NCBI RefSeq assembly: GCF_002237555.1
Contig: NZ_CP022540.1
Location: 1,868,501 to 1,932,500, forward strand
Direction of reading: 5' to 3'
DNA: 64,000 nucleotides
From: Antarctobacter heliothermus
Lineage (GTDB): Bacteria > Pseudomonadota > Alphaproteobacteria > Rhodobacterales > Rhodobacteraceae
The notes beneath the pieces are model-generated. The model was given only the letters and a program-made list of their open reading frames with translations, did not search any database and was not told where the DNA came from. This document shows, piece by piece, positions 26,085 through 33,914 of the stretch. Position 1 is the first letter of the stretch. The number at the start of each line of letters is the position of its first letter. A program made the position numbers and the translations under genes.

Positions 26085-27353
26085 ATGAAACGAGAAAATT
26101 TTATCGCGGCGGTTGTCGGACTGTTCATGACGGTTCCGGCCTGGGCGCAGGATGCGGATTTCACGGCCGATATTGCCGAGATCACCCAACGTATTGCCGA
26201 CACCGAAAAGGTGGTGGCCAGTTACGACGGCGGGGTTGTGCAGGCTCTGGCACAATACCGTCTCGAAGTTCTGAAAATGAACCAAGCCTTGCTCGAAAAT
26301 CGCCAGTTGGGCGCTGAGGCGGGCCTTTCGCCGGACCTTGTGGTGCCCTCGATTGTCCCCGATCCGGCCCGTGCCGCGGAAATCTTGGCAGATATCCAAA
26401 AGCAGACTGATGTCGTCGCCGTGGCAGAAGCCAAGGCGCGCTCCAGTGACGGTTTGGTTCAGGCCATGGCTCTGACCCGCGCCGAAACCGAGAAGCTGGC
26501 GCTCGCCCAGCTGAAACTGGCCTGGTACCAGGCGCAATATGGCATCGCCACGCCGCAGCTTGCCGCCTCGCAGCCGCCGGCAGTCACTGATGACAAAACC
26601 GAGAAAGATCCGATCCAGGCCGAAACCACTGCCCCGGCCTGGGCGGATCCAGACTTTCCGGATATCGACTACACTTCGGGGCTGTTCAGCGGGCTTGCCG
26701 AGGAAGGCTTCGTCATGGCTGGATGGTACGGCATCCTTGAAACGCGGGCGGAGATCGACGACTCGCCCAAGGTACTGGCCATCAACTTCTCCGACTACAA
26801 TCCTGAGGCGTTCCAGGACAAGCGCCGTCTGCTGCTGCAATGTAACGAAGGCACGCCGTCCGTCGTCTACGATGTCGACAGCTTCATGGCCTACAACTAT
26901 CGAAGCGACACGGTCCGCGTCACTTACCGGATCGACGAGGCGGACGCGGTCAACGCCTCATGGAGCAAGCTCACCTCGAACCAGGGCACAGGCTTCTTCG
27001 GGAGTGCGGGCAGCGCGCTGATGGTGGACCTGATGAAGAGCCGCAAACTGTTCCTGCGGACGTATGACAACAACGGCAAGACCTTCGATGCGTCCTTCGA
27101 CATGAGAGGCACGGCCAAGGCCGTCGAGGCCGTGGCCGCCGCCTGCGGCTTCTCGACTTTGAACCTGTCGAAGGACGACCTGAAAGCCATTCAGGCTCTG
27201 CTGAACAACGCCGGGTTCGATTCCGGTACACCAGATGGCGCCTGGGGCAGTGGCAGCAAACGGGCCATGCGGGCTTTCCAGGAAACAAAGGGGCTCCGGG
27301 TCACCGGCGCCCCCGATGAGGCATCTCTGCGTGCATTGGGGATTTCGTTCTGA
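26085..27353 (+). CDS. Secreted TagO-like protein with coiled coil and C-terminal peptidoglycan-binding domain
   Basis: A 422-aa exported protein. It has a signal peptide (FIAAVVGLFMTVPAWAQDA), a helical/coiled region at about 25-150 (EITQRIADTEKVVASY, ALTRAETEKLALAQLKLAW), a central domain at about 200-345 resembling TagO/VasO of type VI loci (RLLLQCNEGTPSVVYDV, RVTYRIDEADAVNASW, FDMRGTAKAVEAVAAACGF), and PG_binding_1 at about 360-422 (AIQALLNNAGFDSGTPDGAWG). ATG 26085 follows AAGGAAA. It begins 11 nt after the helicase stop, so the two are co-transcribed, but no type VI genes are nearby. Confidence 0.75.
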   Translation: MKRENFIAAVVGLFMTVPAWAQDADFTADIAEITQRIADTEKVVASYDGGVVQALAQYRLEVLKMNQALLENRQLGAEAGLSPDLVVPSIVPDPARAAEILADIQKQTDVVAVAEAKARSSDGLVQAMALTRAETEKLALAQLKLAWYQAQYGIATPQLAASQPPAVTDDKTEKDPIQAETTAPAWADPDFPDIDYTSGLFSGLAEEGFVMAGWYGILETRAEIDDSPKVLAINFSDYNPEAFQDKRRLLLQCNEGTPSVVYDVDSFMAYNYRSDTVRVTYRIDEADAVNASWSKLTSNQGTGFFGSAGSALMVDLMKSRKLFLRTYDNNGKTFDASFDMRGTAKAVEAVAAACGFSTLNLSKDDLKAIQALLNNAGFDSGTPDGAWGSGSKRAMRAFQETKGLRVTGAPDEASLRALGISF

Positions 27354-27623
27354 TGTGGGCTATTCCCGTAAGGTCAGTTCCGGCCCAATCCTGCCATTCA
27401 CCGAGCAGTTAAGATCCTGCGGTCGCAGCCCGCTTTGCTGTCATTCGCTGCAAGCGCGAACTCCGGACTTCGTCGAACGCGCACATCGCTGGGTACGTGG
27501 GCACTAGTGATACAAATCCCAATGCCCGGTCCCAGAACACAGTAACCATTGCGGTATTTTGTGCGGAACCCTTGATTGTTGAGGCGCATGGCCCTGTGTC
27601 CTGAAACAATATGCTTCGGCTCC

Positions 27624-28022
27624 CTAGGCGCGCCCGGGGATACGGGCAATCACCTTGATTTCGAAATCAAACCCAGCGAGCCAGTTCACACCTACAGCTG
27701 TCCAGTTCGGGTAAGGCTTTTTAGGGAAAGCGCGATCCTTCGCCTTCATGATGTCACCAAACTGGGCCTCGGGATCTGTATGAAAACTTGTGACATCGAT
27801 TATGTCGCTGAATGAGCAGTCTGCGGCGTGCAATACATCGGTCAAGTTGTCGAATGCGCGCTGAACTTGTGTCGCGAAATCGGGTTCCGGTGTTCCATCT
27901 TCACGGCTTCCCACTTGTCCGGAAACGAACAACAAGTCGCCTGATCGGGTGGCTGCAGAATAGCGGTTGGTTTCATACAGAGCTTGACGGTTTGACGGGA
28001 ATACGGGGTCTGGTTTGGCCAT
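27624..28022 (-). CDS. RidA family protein (reactive enamine/imine deaminase-like)
   Basis: A 132-aa YjgF/YER057c/UK114 family member: YSAATRSGDLLFVSGQVGSRE at the N-terminus, then QVQRAFDNLTDVL, and the C-terminal VGVNWLAGFDFEIKVIARIP. The Arg that binds the carboxylate in true RidA is not in the usual C-terminal RVEVEA-type motif, so a divergent subfamily is likely. ATG 28022 has AAAGGAAA upstream. It is the third gene of a minus-strand set after an oxidoreductase and a membrane protein. Confidence 0.85.
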   Translation of the reverse strand: MAKPDPVFPSNRQALYETNRYSAATRSGDLLFVSGQVGSREDGTPEPDFATQVQRAFDNLTDVLHAADCSFSDIIDVTSFHTDPEAQFGDIMKAKDRAFPKKPYPNWTAVGVNWLAGFDFEIKVIARIPGRA

Positions 28023-28085
28023 TGGCTTTCCTTTGGTCTGTGAAATATGCGACGCGCAGGGCGACATTCGCAATGGCATCCTGGG

Positions 28086-28487
28086 CTAAGTGTGTAAAGC
28101 GCGGCGGCGTTCGGTCTTGGCCAGCAATACGAGGGCAGCCATCAGCAGCAGGCTTGCATTGAAAGGGTGCAGCGCCAGCAAGGTCGCGCTGCCCGTGGCC
28201 AGCGCAATCTGTACTCCGTAGAGCGCCAAACTGCCGAAGGCCCACCATGCGAACCCGCGCAGATAGCTAGTGGCGAACGCCATAGCAGCCATGATGATGA
28301 TGATCGGCACAGCGGCCAAACCGCCGGCCATGCCGTGTATGGACCACGGCAAGCCTGCGAAGAGCGACTGTCCGTCGAGAACGAACTGACCCGCGAGAGC
28401 GACTGGAAACAATCGGGCCGACCACACAAACAGGGCGGGCGTGCCTCGGTCGAGAGCGACGAAGGTATCGTGTGTGTCTGCGGTCAT
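28086..28487 (-). CDS. Small integral membrane protein, four predicted helices
   Basis: A 133-aa protein with about four hydrophobic stretches (LFPVALAGQFVLDG; VPIIIIMAAMAFATSYL; WWAFGSLALYGVQIALA; SLLLMAALVLLAK). It resembles DUF6220-type small membrane proteins in size and layout, but I cannot assign a function. It is separated by 3 nt from the upstream oxidoreductase gene and is in the same operon as the RidA gene. Confidence 0.75.
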   Translation of the reverse strand: MTADTHDTFVALDRGTPALFVWSARLFPVALAGQFVLDGQSLFAGLPWSIHGMAGGLAAVPIIIIMAAMAFATSYLRGFAWWAFGSLALYGVQIALATGSATLLALHPFNASLLLMAALVLLAKTERRRALHT

Positions 28488-28490
28488 GGC

Positions 28491-29069
28491 TCAAACCTCT
28501 GCCGCAGTGGCAACACGTGGGGTCGCGATGAACGCTTGAAGCGCACGGATGTAGCTCCGGGCTGCGGTTGCCAATGCGGCGTCATCGAGCTTGTCCGCTG
28601 AAAACGTCAGATGTGGCTTATGCCACGGCAAGCCGCACCGATGCGCCATCGCTTTCAACGGGGTAAAGATTTCGTCGACCGAATAGTGATTTTGCCCCGA
28701 CCGCGTGTAGGCGTCGGCCAAGTTGCCAAGCGTCGCGACCACCATCAACGGCGTTCCTGCAAGGCGCTCGCCCTCGTCTTGCGGGAAGACGTAGTACATC
28801 CGCGTCAGCACGGCGTCTTGCCAAGCCTTCAAAATCGACGGCGTCGCATACCATTGCACAGGAAACTGTAGCACAATGCGGTCGGCCCCAAGCAGCAGTT
28901 GGGCATCGGCCTGGGCATCCGTGAACATGTCGATCCGCCCATCGGGGTAGCGTGCCTGCACATCGATAGCGGTCACGCCTTCAATGCCTTGCGCCGCGCG
29001 AAACAAAGCCGCATTGGCGACGGATTTTTCAATATCGCGGTGGAACATAAGTAGCAGTGTCTTGCTCAT
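28491..29069 (-). CDS. NAD(P)H oxidoreductase with flavodoxin-like fold (MdaB/KefF/NQO family)
   Basis: A 192-aa flavoprotein. The N-terminus MSKTLLLMFHRDIEKSVANA is a divergent phosphate-binding loop of the flavodoxin-2 family. ADRIVLQFPVQWYATPSILKAWQD is the family's central FMN/quinone site motif. ATG at 29069 is chosen because homology begins there, although the frame stays open to 29162. It is the first gene of a three-gene set divergent from a LysR regulator, a common arrangement for quinone or electrophile detoxification. Confidence 0.87.
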   Translation of the reverse strand: MSKTLLLMFHRDIEKSVANAALFRAAQGIEGVTAIDVQARYPDGRIDMFTDAQADAQLLLGADRIVLQFPVQWYATPSILKAWQDAVLTRMYYVFPQDEGERLAGTPLMVVATLGNLADAYTRSGQNHYSVDEIFTPLKAMAHRCGLPWHKPHLTFSADKLDDAALATAARSYIRALQAFIATPRVATAAEV

Positions 29070-29160
29070 TCGCGCAGTCCTTTCGAGTTCTTTGGGCAAG
29101 ACGTAGATCCGCCAGATAAATAACTCCAACTGATATAAGATATAGTCTATTATTGATTTC

Positions 29161-30057
29161 ATGAATTTAAGATCGATCGACTTGAACCTGCTTGTGGTGC
29201 TGGATGCGCTGTTAGACGAGGCCCATGTGAGCCGCGCGGCGCATCGGTTGAACCTCTCTCAACCCGCCGTATCGAATGCGCTGCAAAGGTGTCGCGATCT
29301 GTTTGATGATCCGTTGCTCGAGCGCGGACGTGGCACAATGCGGCGTACCGTGCGGGCGGAAGCGCTGCGGGGGCCTCTTAAATCCATTCTAAGCGAGCTG
29401 AATGACCTTATTGATCCTCCGGAAACGCCTTTGCATAGCTTGCATCAAACCGTGCGGCTCACGATGGCAGACGATCCGACGTTTCTGATCGCAGGGCCGC
29501 TTTTGACCGCATTACAATCCACTGCTCCAGGGGTGACCCCTATTTTCCGACCTTGGAACGGCAGTACGGCAGCGGCACGTGATTTGCTGAGTGGCGAAAC
29601 AGACATTGCCGTCTCGGTCTTTGCAGATCAGATTGAGGGCATCGAACAGATCACACTGTTTGATGAGACATATGTTGTTGCGATGCGGCGCGATCATCCT
29701 GCCGCACAGGCGTTTGATCTTGATGCGTGGCTGGCATACCCGCACGTCCTGATGTCCGGGACAGGCGACGCGCAATCCCCTTTAGATGCTCAGCTTACGG
29801 CCATAGGGCGGTCGCGCCGTGTCGGTGCGGTTGTGCCCTCCTTCCAACTTGTCCCGTCGCTGTTGGCGCACACAGATCATATCGCGATGTTACCCAAACA
29901 CGGGTTCGATCAAAACGCGCAACCGCTTTTGACCAGCTTTGATCCGCCGATTGAGGTCAGTGGCTTCCCCTTGCATCTGGCCAGCCACACGCGCCAATCG
30001 AACAATCGCGGAGTCCAGCATGTGATTGCCGCGGTCAGAGAGATTTTTCTCGTTTGA
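29161..30057 (+). CDS. LysR family transcriptional regulator
   Basis: A 298-aa LysR protein of the NodD/PcpR-like group: DLNLLVVLDALLDEAHVSRAAHRLNLSQPAVSNAL at the N-terminus (helix-turn-helix residues 23-42) and an effector domain from about residue 95. It diverges from the oxidoreductase operon. The 91-nt AT-rich spacer (29070-29160) contains overlapping TATAAGATATAG-type sequence suitable for LysR binding. Confidence 0.9.
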   Translation: MNLRSIDLNLLVVLDALLDEAHVSRAAHRLNLSQPAVSNALQRCRDLFDDPLLERGRGTMRRTVRAEALRGPLKSILSELNDLIDPPETPLHSLHQTVRLTMADDPTFLIAGPLLTALQSTAPGVTPIFRPWNGSTAAARDLLSGETDIAVSVFADQIEGIEQITLFDETYVVAMRRDHPAAQAFDLDAWLAYPHVLMSGTGDAQSPLDAQLTAIGRSRRVGAVVPSFQLVPSLLAHTDHIAMLPKHGFDQNAQPLLTSFDPPIEVSGFPLHLASHTRQSNNRGVQHVIAAVREIFLV

Positions 30058-30332
30058 AACCGAGATTGGCGTGCGAGAAACAAGTGTAGTTTTCTGCCCC
30101 CACTACGAATCCAAGCAATGGCACATTTTTTACCACATGCTTGTAGCTACGAGCCGTTTCTATCCGATAGCAGACATCGGCGCATTCAATAGCTTCCGAC
30201 ATGTTGCGCTCAAAGCCGACCTCGGATGTGGTGCAGCGTCCTGTGATAGCCCACGCTATACGACACGGCTGTCGGATCCTCCGGTGGTGAGGTAATACAA
30301 GGGTGCAATTGCCTGCCGATAAGGCGATAGAA

Positions 30333-30677
30333 ATGAAAATGGTGTCAAAGGGGGCCGTGCTCCGCGCGCAACATACTGACCTCGATCGGCTTGTGGTTCT
30401 TTGCCAATCGGAGTTGCGGGCGGTTCAGGTCTGGCTGTTTGGCAGCAGGGCGCGCGGCGATCACCACGCCAACAGCGACTTCGACATTCTTGCAATCTTG
30501 CCTGACGATGCACCCGATGCAGCAGAAGACCCGATCACGGTTTTTCTCCTGCGACGACGTTCTGGCCTGAACGCGGATCTTCTTGTCACGCGGCTGACGG
30601 ATTTCGAGGGCGCGCGCGATACCATGAACACCATCAGTTTTATTGTTCATCGGGAGGGGGTTCGGCTGGACGTCTGA
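30333..30677 (+). CDS. MNT-type nucleotidyltransferase domain protein
   Basis: A 114-aa minimal nucleotidyltransferase: WLFGSRARGDHHANSDFDIL carries the GS-x10-D-x-D active site, and LNADLLVTR supplies the third acidic position. Such proteins are usually MntA-type antitoxins paired with HEPN toxins, but no HEPN gene follows. ATG 30333 has AAGG 8 nt upstream; a GTG at 30303 is an alternative. An orphan, perhaps a leftover of a toxin-antitoxin pair disrupted by the adjoining IS3 debris. Confidence 0.78.
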   Translation: MKMVSKGAVLRAQHTDLDRLVVLCQSELRAVQVWLFGSRARGDHHANSDFDILAILPDDAPDAAEDPITVFLLRRRSGLNADLLVTRLTDFEGARDTMNTISFIVHREGVRLDV

Positions 30678-30799
30678 AGTGGCGCAGCTGTGATCTTCCA
30701 GCCGAGAGTGGGATCACAGTTGATCGGTCAACCGTTTATCGTTGGGTTCGAGAAATTTGGACCTGAACTGACAAAGCGAAACGAAAAACATCTATGCCG

Positions 30800-31140
30800 G
30801 GCAAATGTTGATTGGCATGTAGTTGAACCCTACATCCGCGTCTTCAGGGTTTGATGCCTCCGCTCAATCTTGCCCTAGGTTCGGGGGCGATACGACGCAC
30901 CGCGAGATTGCTCATTCCCTTGTCCTACAACCATTCTGCCAAATCGCCCGAGACGTAGCTGGACCCATTTTCACTGAGCAGGCGTGTTCATGAACAACAT
31001 GGACCCGGTCGCCGCCTGATGCCCGCAGCACTAACTCGAGAGTGTCAGTTACGCCCTCCACTCGCATGGTGGTGAAGAACTTCCTGGAGACAATGCAACG
31101 GCTGTCGTCGTCGAGAAGCCGACCTGCGGCTGTGCGGCAT
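30800..31140 (-). pseudogene. IS3 family transposase (orfB, integrase core) remnant
   Basis: Reading the minus strand gives pieces of the rve integrase core: FFTTMRVEGVTDTLELVLRA (about 31085-31027), then in a shifted frame SENGSSYVSGDLAEWL (about 30985-30935) followed by an in-frame stop, and IERWHQTLKN-like remains near 30870. The order matches IS3 transposases from the strand before the second Asp (DNGSSY) to the Glu region. Frameshifts and stops show that it is dead. Confidence 0.65.
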
Positions 31141-31354
31141 GCATCGCGAGTGCCCGCCCCTCAGATCGACATCCACGGCCAAGGGCCGTCATAGAATACC
31201 GGCTCGAATGCCGCATCGCAGCTATCCGGAATCAGCTATTCGTATTGCGTTAGCTGTAAAAAGGTTGGCGGCCTCGGTCTGCCGTTCTCAGTGGCGGCTT
31301 CTTCCGCGCGCGAAAGCCGTTGAAGGTGCTGTAAAGACGTCTACATTCGCCGAC

Positions 31355-31954
31355 ATGAAGAAACGGGATCACATGCACGCTTTCTTTCGGCGCGCCACGG
31401 CGCTTGCATCCTTTGTCGCACTGCTCTGGGCGGTCCAGGTCGTCAACTGGATCATCGGCTACGGCTTCAATCCGGTCTTCGGCCTGATCCCCCGGCACGT
31501 CAGCGGGTTGGACGGCGTCATCGCAATGCCCCTTTTGCACGGAAGCTTCGCGCATCTAATGGCCAATACGCTGCCGCTATTGGTGATGGGTGGGTTGCTG
31601 GTGGCCACTACCACGCGGGCCTTGCTGGCCGTCAACGCCGTGGTGATGGGCCTAGGCGGAGGTCTCGTCTGGCTGTTCGGAAGCTCCGCCATCCATATCG
31701 GCGCGTCAGGGCTGGTCTTTGGCTGGTTCGGCTTCCTCGTGGCGCGCGGTTTGGTCGACCGCTCGCTGGTCACGCTGGGCGCGGCACTACTGGTCGGCGT
31801 CCTGTATGGCTCCTTTCTCTGGGGTGTTCTGCCGGGGCAACCTGGCGTCTCTTGGGAGGCTCACCTGTTCGGCGCTATCGCGGGCGCAGCTGCTGCATTC
31901 CTTGTACGAACACATGTCCATGCTCCTCGCTTCGGCGGCGTCAATCGAGAATGA
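31355..31954 (+). CDS. Rhomboid family intramembrane serine protease
   Basis: A 199-aa membrane protein with six hydrophobic segments. The rhomboid features are [20 protein letters not shown] (His and Asn of the oxyanion region), [11 protein letters not shown] (GxSG, catalytic Ser) and [12 protein letters not shown] (catalytic His). ATG 31355 is used; ATG 31373, with GGGA just upstream, is an alternative. Rhomboids cleave membrane-anchored substrates; the partner is not evident. The GC-rich gene sits directly after the IS3 debris. Confidence 0.9.
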   Translation: MKKRDHMHAFFRRATALASFVALLWAVQVVNWIIGYGFNPVFGLIPRHVSGLDGVIAMPLLHGSFAHLMANTLPLLVMGGLLVATTTRALLAVNAVVMGLGGGLVWLFGSSAIHIGASGLVFGWFGFLVARGLVDRSLVTLGAALLVGVLYGSFLWGVLPGQPGVSWEAHLFGAIAGAAAAFLVRTHVHAPRFGGVNRE

Positions 31955-32339
31955 AGCAGCAGACTCGGCCCAGACCGGACCTTGCTGCACTTTGCGGCGA
32001 AAGGCGGCTCCGAGCCCGAATTCCCAAACTTCTGTGACGCGACAAAAATCGGCTTCTGGGCGAGCGAACAAAAAATGAATTTTCTGAGGAAGGTTCTAGC
32101 GATGCCCATGTCGAAGTTTTGCCTACCTTAACCTGTCTTGGGGTATTGGTGGTCTGAGAAAGGGAGCCGGAGTCACCAACCTTGTAAGTCGGACGCTGAG
32201 AGCCTAAGTGATTGTTACGAAAGTTGCGGTTCTCTGCGGCATAGGCGCATCAGCCTGCAAGAGCGAACCGCAACCCTCCATCATAAAAATTCAGCTGTCA
32301 CGCCCTGTAGCAGGGATCTGATGTTTGGGAAGGTTGCCG
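31955..32339. other. Intergenic region with nested hairpin
   Basis: About 385 nt without a supported gene. At 32223-32274, GTTGCGGTTC and GAACCGCAAC form a perfect 10-bp outer stem enclosing a second stem AGGC/GCCT (32243-32246 with 32253-32256) around a 6-nt loop. The remainder shows no feature I can name. Confidence 0.5.
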
Positions 32340-32645
32340 ATGTCATCGCGCACGACCTCGTCAGTTGTGGCATTTCTTCCTCCGTTTGTGGTCGCAGGAT
32401 ACATGGACGAACTGCCCGCGGGCAACTGCGGAGTGTTGGCCGACGATGACGTCATGCTGAGCCACAGCTCTGCGGTAAATCGACAGACAGCGACGTTTCT
32501 ATTGATCAATTGGCCCGCTGGAAAGTCAAAGCTGCGCGCAGTGGACCACCGAGACCTAGAGTTGGCAGTGGCGCAGGATCACGCCAACGCAACTACAAAC
32601 GTAGTCAAAAATAGTGCGGCGGCGCTTTCTCCGTCAGAGGATTGA
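32340..32645 (+). CDS. Conserved hypothetical small protein (roseobacter-type)
   Basis: A 101-aa protein starting MSSRTTSSVVAFLPPFVV. The layout (SVV-x-F-x-PF, DELPAGNCGVLADDD, RQTATFLLI, ELAVAQDH) fits a small family I recall from Rhodobacteraceae: an N-terminal strand pair, a DELPAG turn and a C-terminal acidic helix. Function unknown. It ends 2 nt before the next gene's start, suggesting co-transcription. Confidence 0.6.
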   Translation: MSSRTTSSVVAFLPPFVVAGYMDELPAGNCGVLADDDVMLSHSSAVNRQTATFLLINWPAGKSKLRAVDHRDLELAVAQDHANATTNVVKNSAAALSPSED

Positions 32646-32647
32646 AA

Positions 32648-33001
32648 ATGACATTTCCCGAATGGACGAAACCCGGTGTTTACGGTGCCTTGGTTGGCGC
32701 AGTAGCTGTCTCTATTCTTGGCTTCACATGGGGCGGCTGGACGACTGCAGGTAGCGCGGAGGAAATGGCTGATAGCTATGCCGCAGAGCAAGTCACTCTG
32801 GCGATGGTGCCGGTTTGTTTGGACCTTTCAGAAGCTGATGCAGAACGCACCGCAAAACTAGTGACACTACGGGAAGCTTCAAGCTTTCAGCGACGTAATG
32901 CGATGATGGAAACAGGATGGGCCACGTTGCCGGGCACTGAAGCCCCGAACCGTGATTTGGCCAACGCATGTCTTGCGAAGCTTGCGTTAGATGGATCGTA
33001 A
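32648..33001 (+). CDS. Small membrane-anchored hypothetical protein
   Basis: A 117-aa protein with one N-terminal membrane helix (YGALVGAVAVSILGFTWGGW) and a soluble domain containing one Cys (VPVCLDLSEAD) and a second near the C-terminus (NACLAKLAL). The GAGG 7 nt before ATG 32648 is a good ribosome site. Similar small proteins recur in Rhodobacteraceae, but no function is known to me. Its stop overlaps the possible start of the next gene at 32991. Confidence 0.7.
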   Translation: MTFPEWTKPGVYGALVGAVAVSILGFTWGGWTTAGSAEEMADSYAAEQVTLAMVPVCLDLSEADAERTAKLVTLREASSFQRRNAMMETGWATLPGTEAPNRDLANACLAKLALDGS

Positions 33002-33830
33002 ACCACAACTCACAAAGCCTCGCGGTCCACATCCAATCGCTGCCAGCGTCCCTACGCAAACACCATCGGTCATGGCCTTATTTGTCAGTTCAATTTTCGC
33101 GGTCATGCTTTTTGTACTACCTGCCTTTGCCCAAACCGACACACATCCAATTCCTGAGAACGCCAGTGCCAAAAGATACAGTGATGGATGGGAATGCAAC
33201 GTTGGCTACCGGCTGAACGAAAATGCCTGCGTCGCTGTGGTCGTGCCGCAAAACGCATTTGCCACGAACCGGTCCTACGGTCCCGGATGGGAATGTCTGC
33301 ATGGGTTTCGGAAAACCGATGACGCTGAATGTGTTGCGGTCGACGTGCCCGAGGGTGGATTTTTGGATCCGTCGGGCGAGCGGTGGCGTTGTTTGCGGGG
33401 CTACATCAAGGTCGATGATGCATGTCAGGAGATTGTGCTGCCAGCGAATGCGTACTTGGCAGATACCTCAGATGGCTCCAACTGGACGTGCGAACGCGGG
33501 TTTGAACTGGCTGGCGACCAGTGTACTGCCATTGTGGTTCCGGCCAACGCCTTTCTGAACGGATCAGGATACGGTCAGCCCTGGACATGTGAGCGCGGAT
33601 TCTTTGAGAAGGCTGGTCTGTGCGAAGCCGTCGTGATCCCCGAAAATGCATATTTTGACGACGCGACCTACGGCTCTGGGTGGAAGTGTGATCGTGGATA
33701 TGCTGCCTCTGGCGAGACATGTGAGCTGACTGTTGTTCCTGAAAACGCGCATTTGGACAGATCGGGCAACCGCTGGGAATGCGACAGGAATTTTCAAAAA
33801 TCCAAGGGGCAGTGCGTGCTGAACAACTAG
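32991..33830 (+). CDS. Secreted protein of seven tandem Cys-pair repeats
   Basis: A 279-aa protein. A signal peptide-like segment (ALFVSSIFAVMLFVLPAFAQ, residues 29-48) precedes seven repeats of about 31-36 residues. The repeat consensus is [VI]-P-x-N-A-[YF], 4-8 residues, W-x-C-x-R-G-[FY], 4-6 residues, C. Each repeat thus has a Trp and two Cys, probably one disulphide. ATG 32991 overlaps the previous stop; ATG 33072 would start right at the signal peptide. The repeat recurs in other bacterial secreted proteins, but its ligand is unknown. It precedes the DUF1611/racemase pair by 84 nt on the same strand. Confidence 0.8.
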   Translation: MDRKPQLTKPRGPHPIAASVPTQTPSVMALFVSSIFAVMLFVLPAFAQTDTHPIPENASAKRYSDGWECNVGYRLNENACVAVVVPQNAFATNRSYGPGWECLHGFRKTDDAECVAVDVPEGGFLDPSGERWRCLRGYIKVDDACQEIVLPANAYLADTSDGSNWTCERGFELAGDQCTAIVVPANAFLNGSGYGQPWTCERGFFEKAGLCEAVVIPENAYFDDATYGSGWKCDRGYAASGETCELTVVPENAHLDRSGNRWECDRNFQKSKGQCVLNN

Positions 33831-33914
33831 GCGCGAGCCACGGCACCTACCCGCTTCAATATGCGCAGGTGAGGACGATTTTGTCCTCCGTGCCAACGTA
33901 TCAAGGGAAATCAA

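Noticed and set aside
26085..27353. Type VI secretion locus suggested by the TagO-like domain
   Set aside because: No other type VI component lies nearby; the domain alone does not define a secretion system.
30333..30677. Complete HEPN/MNT toxin-antitoxin system
   Set aside because: Only the nucleotidyltransferase is present; the downstream DNA is an IS3 remnant with no HEPN R-x4-6-H motif.
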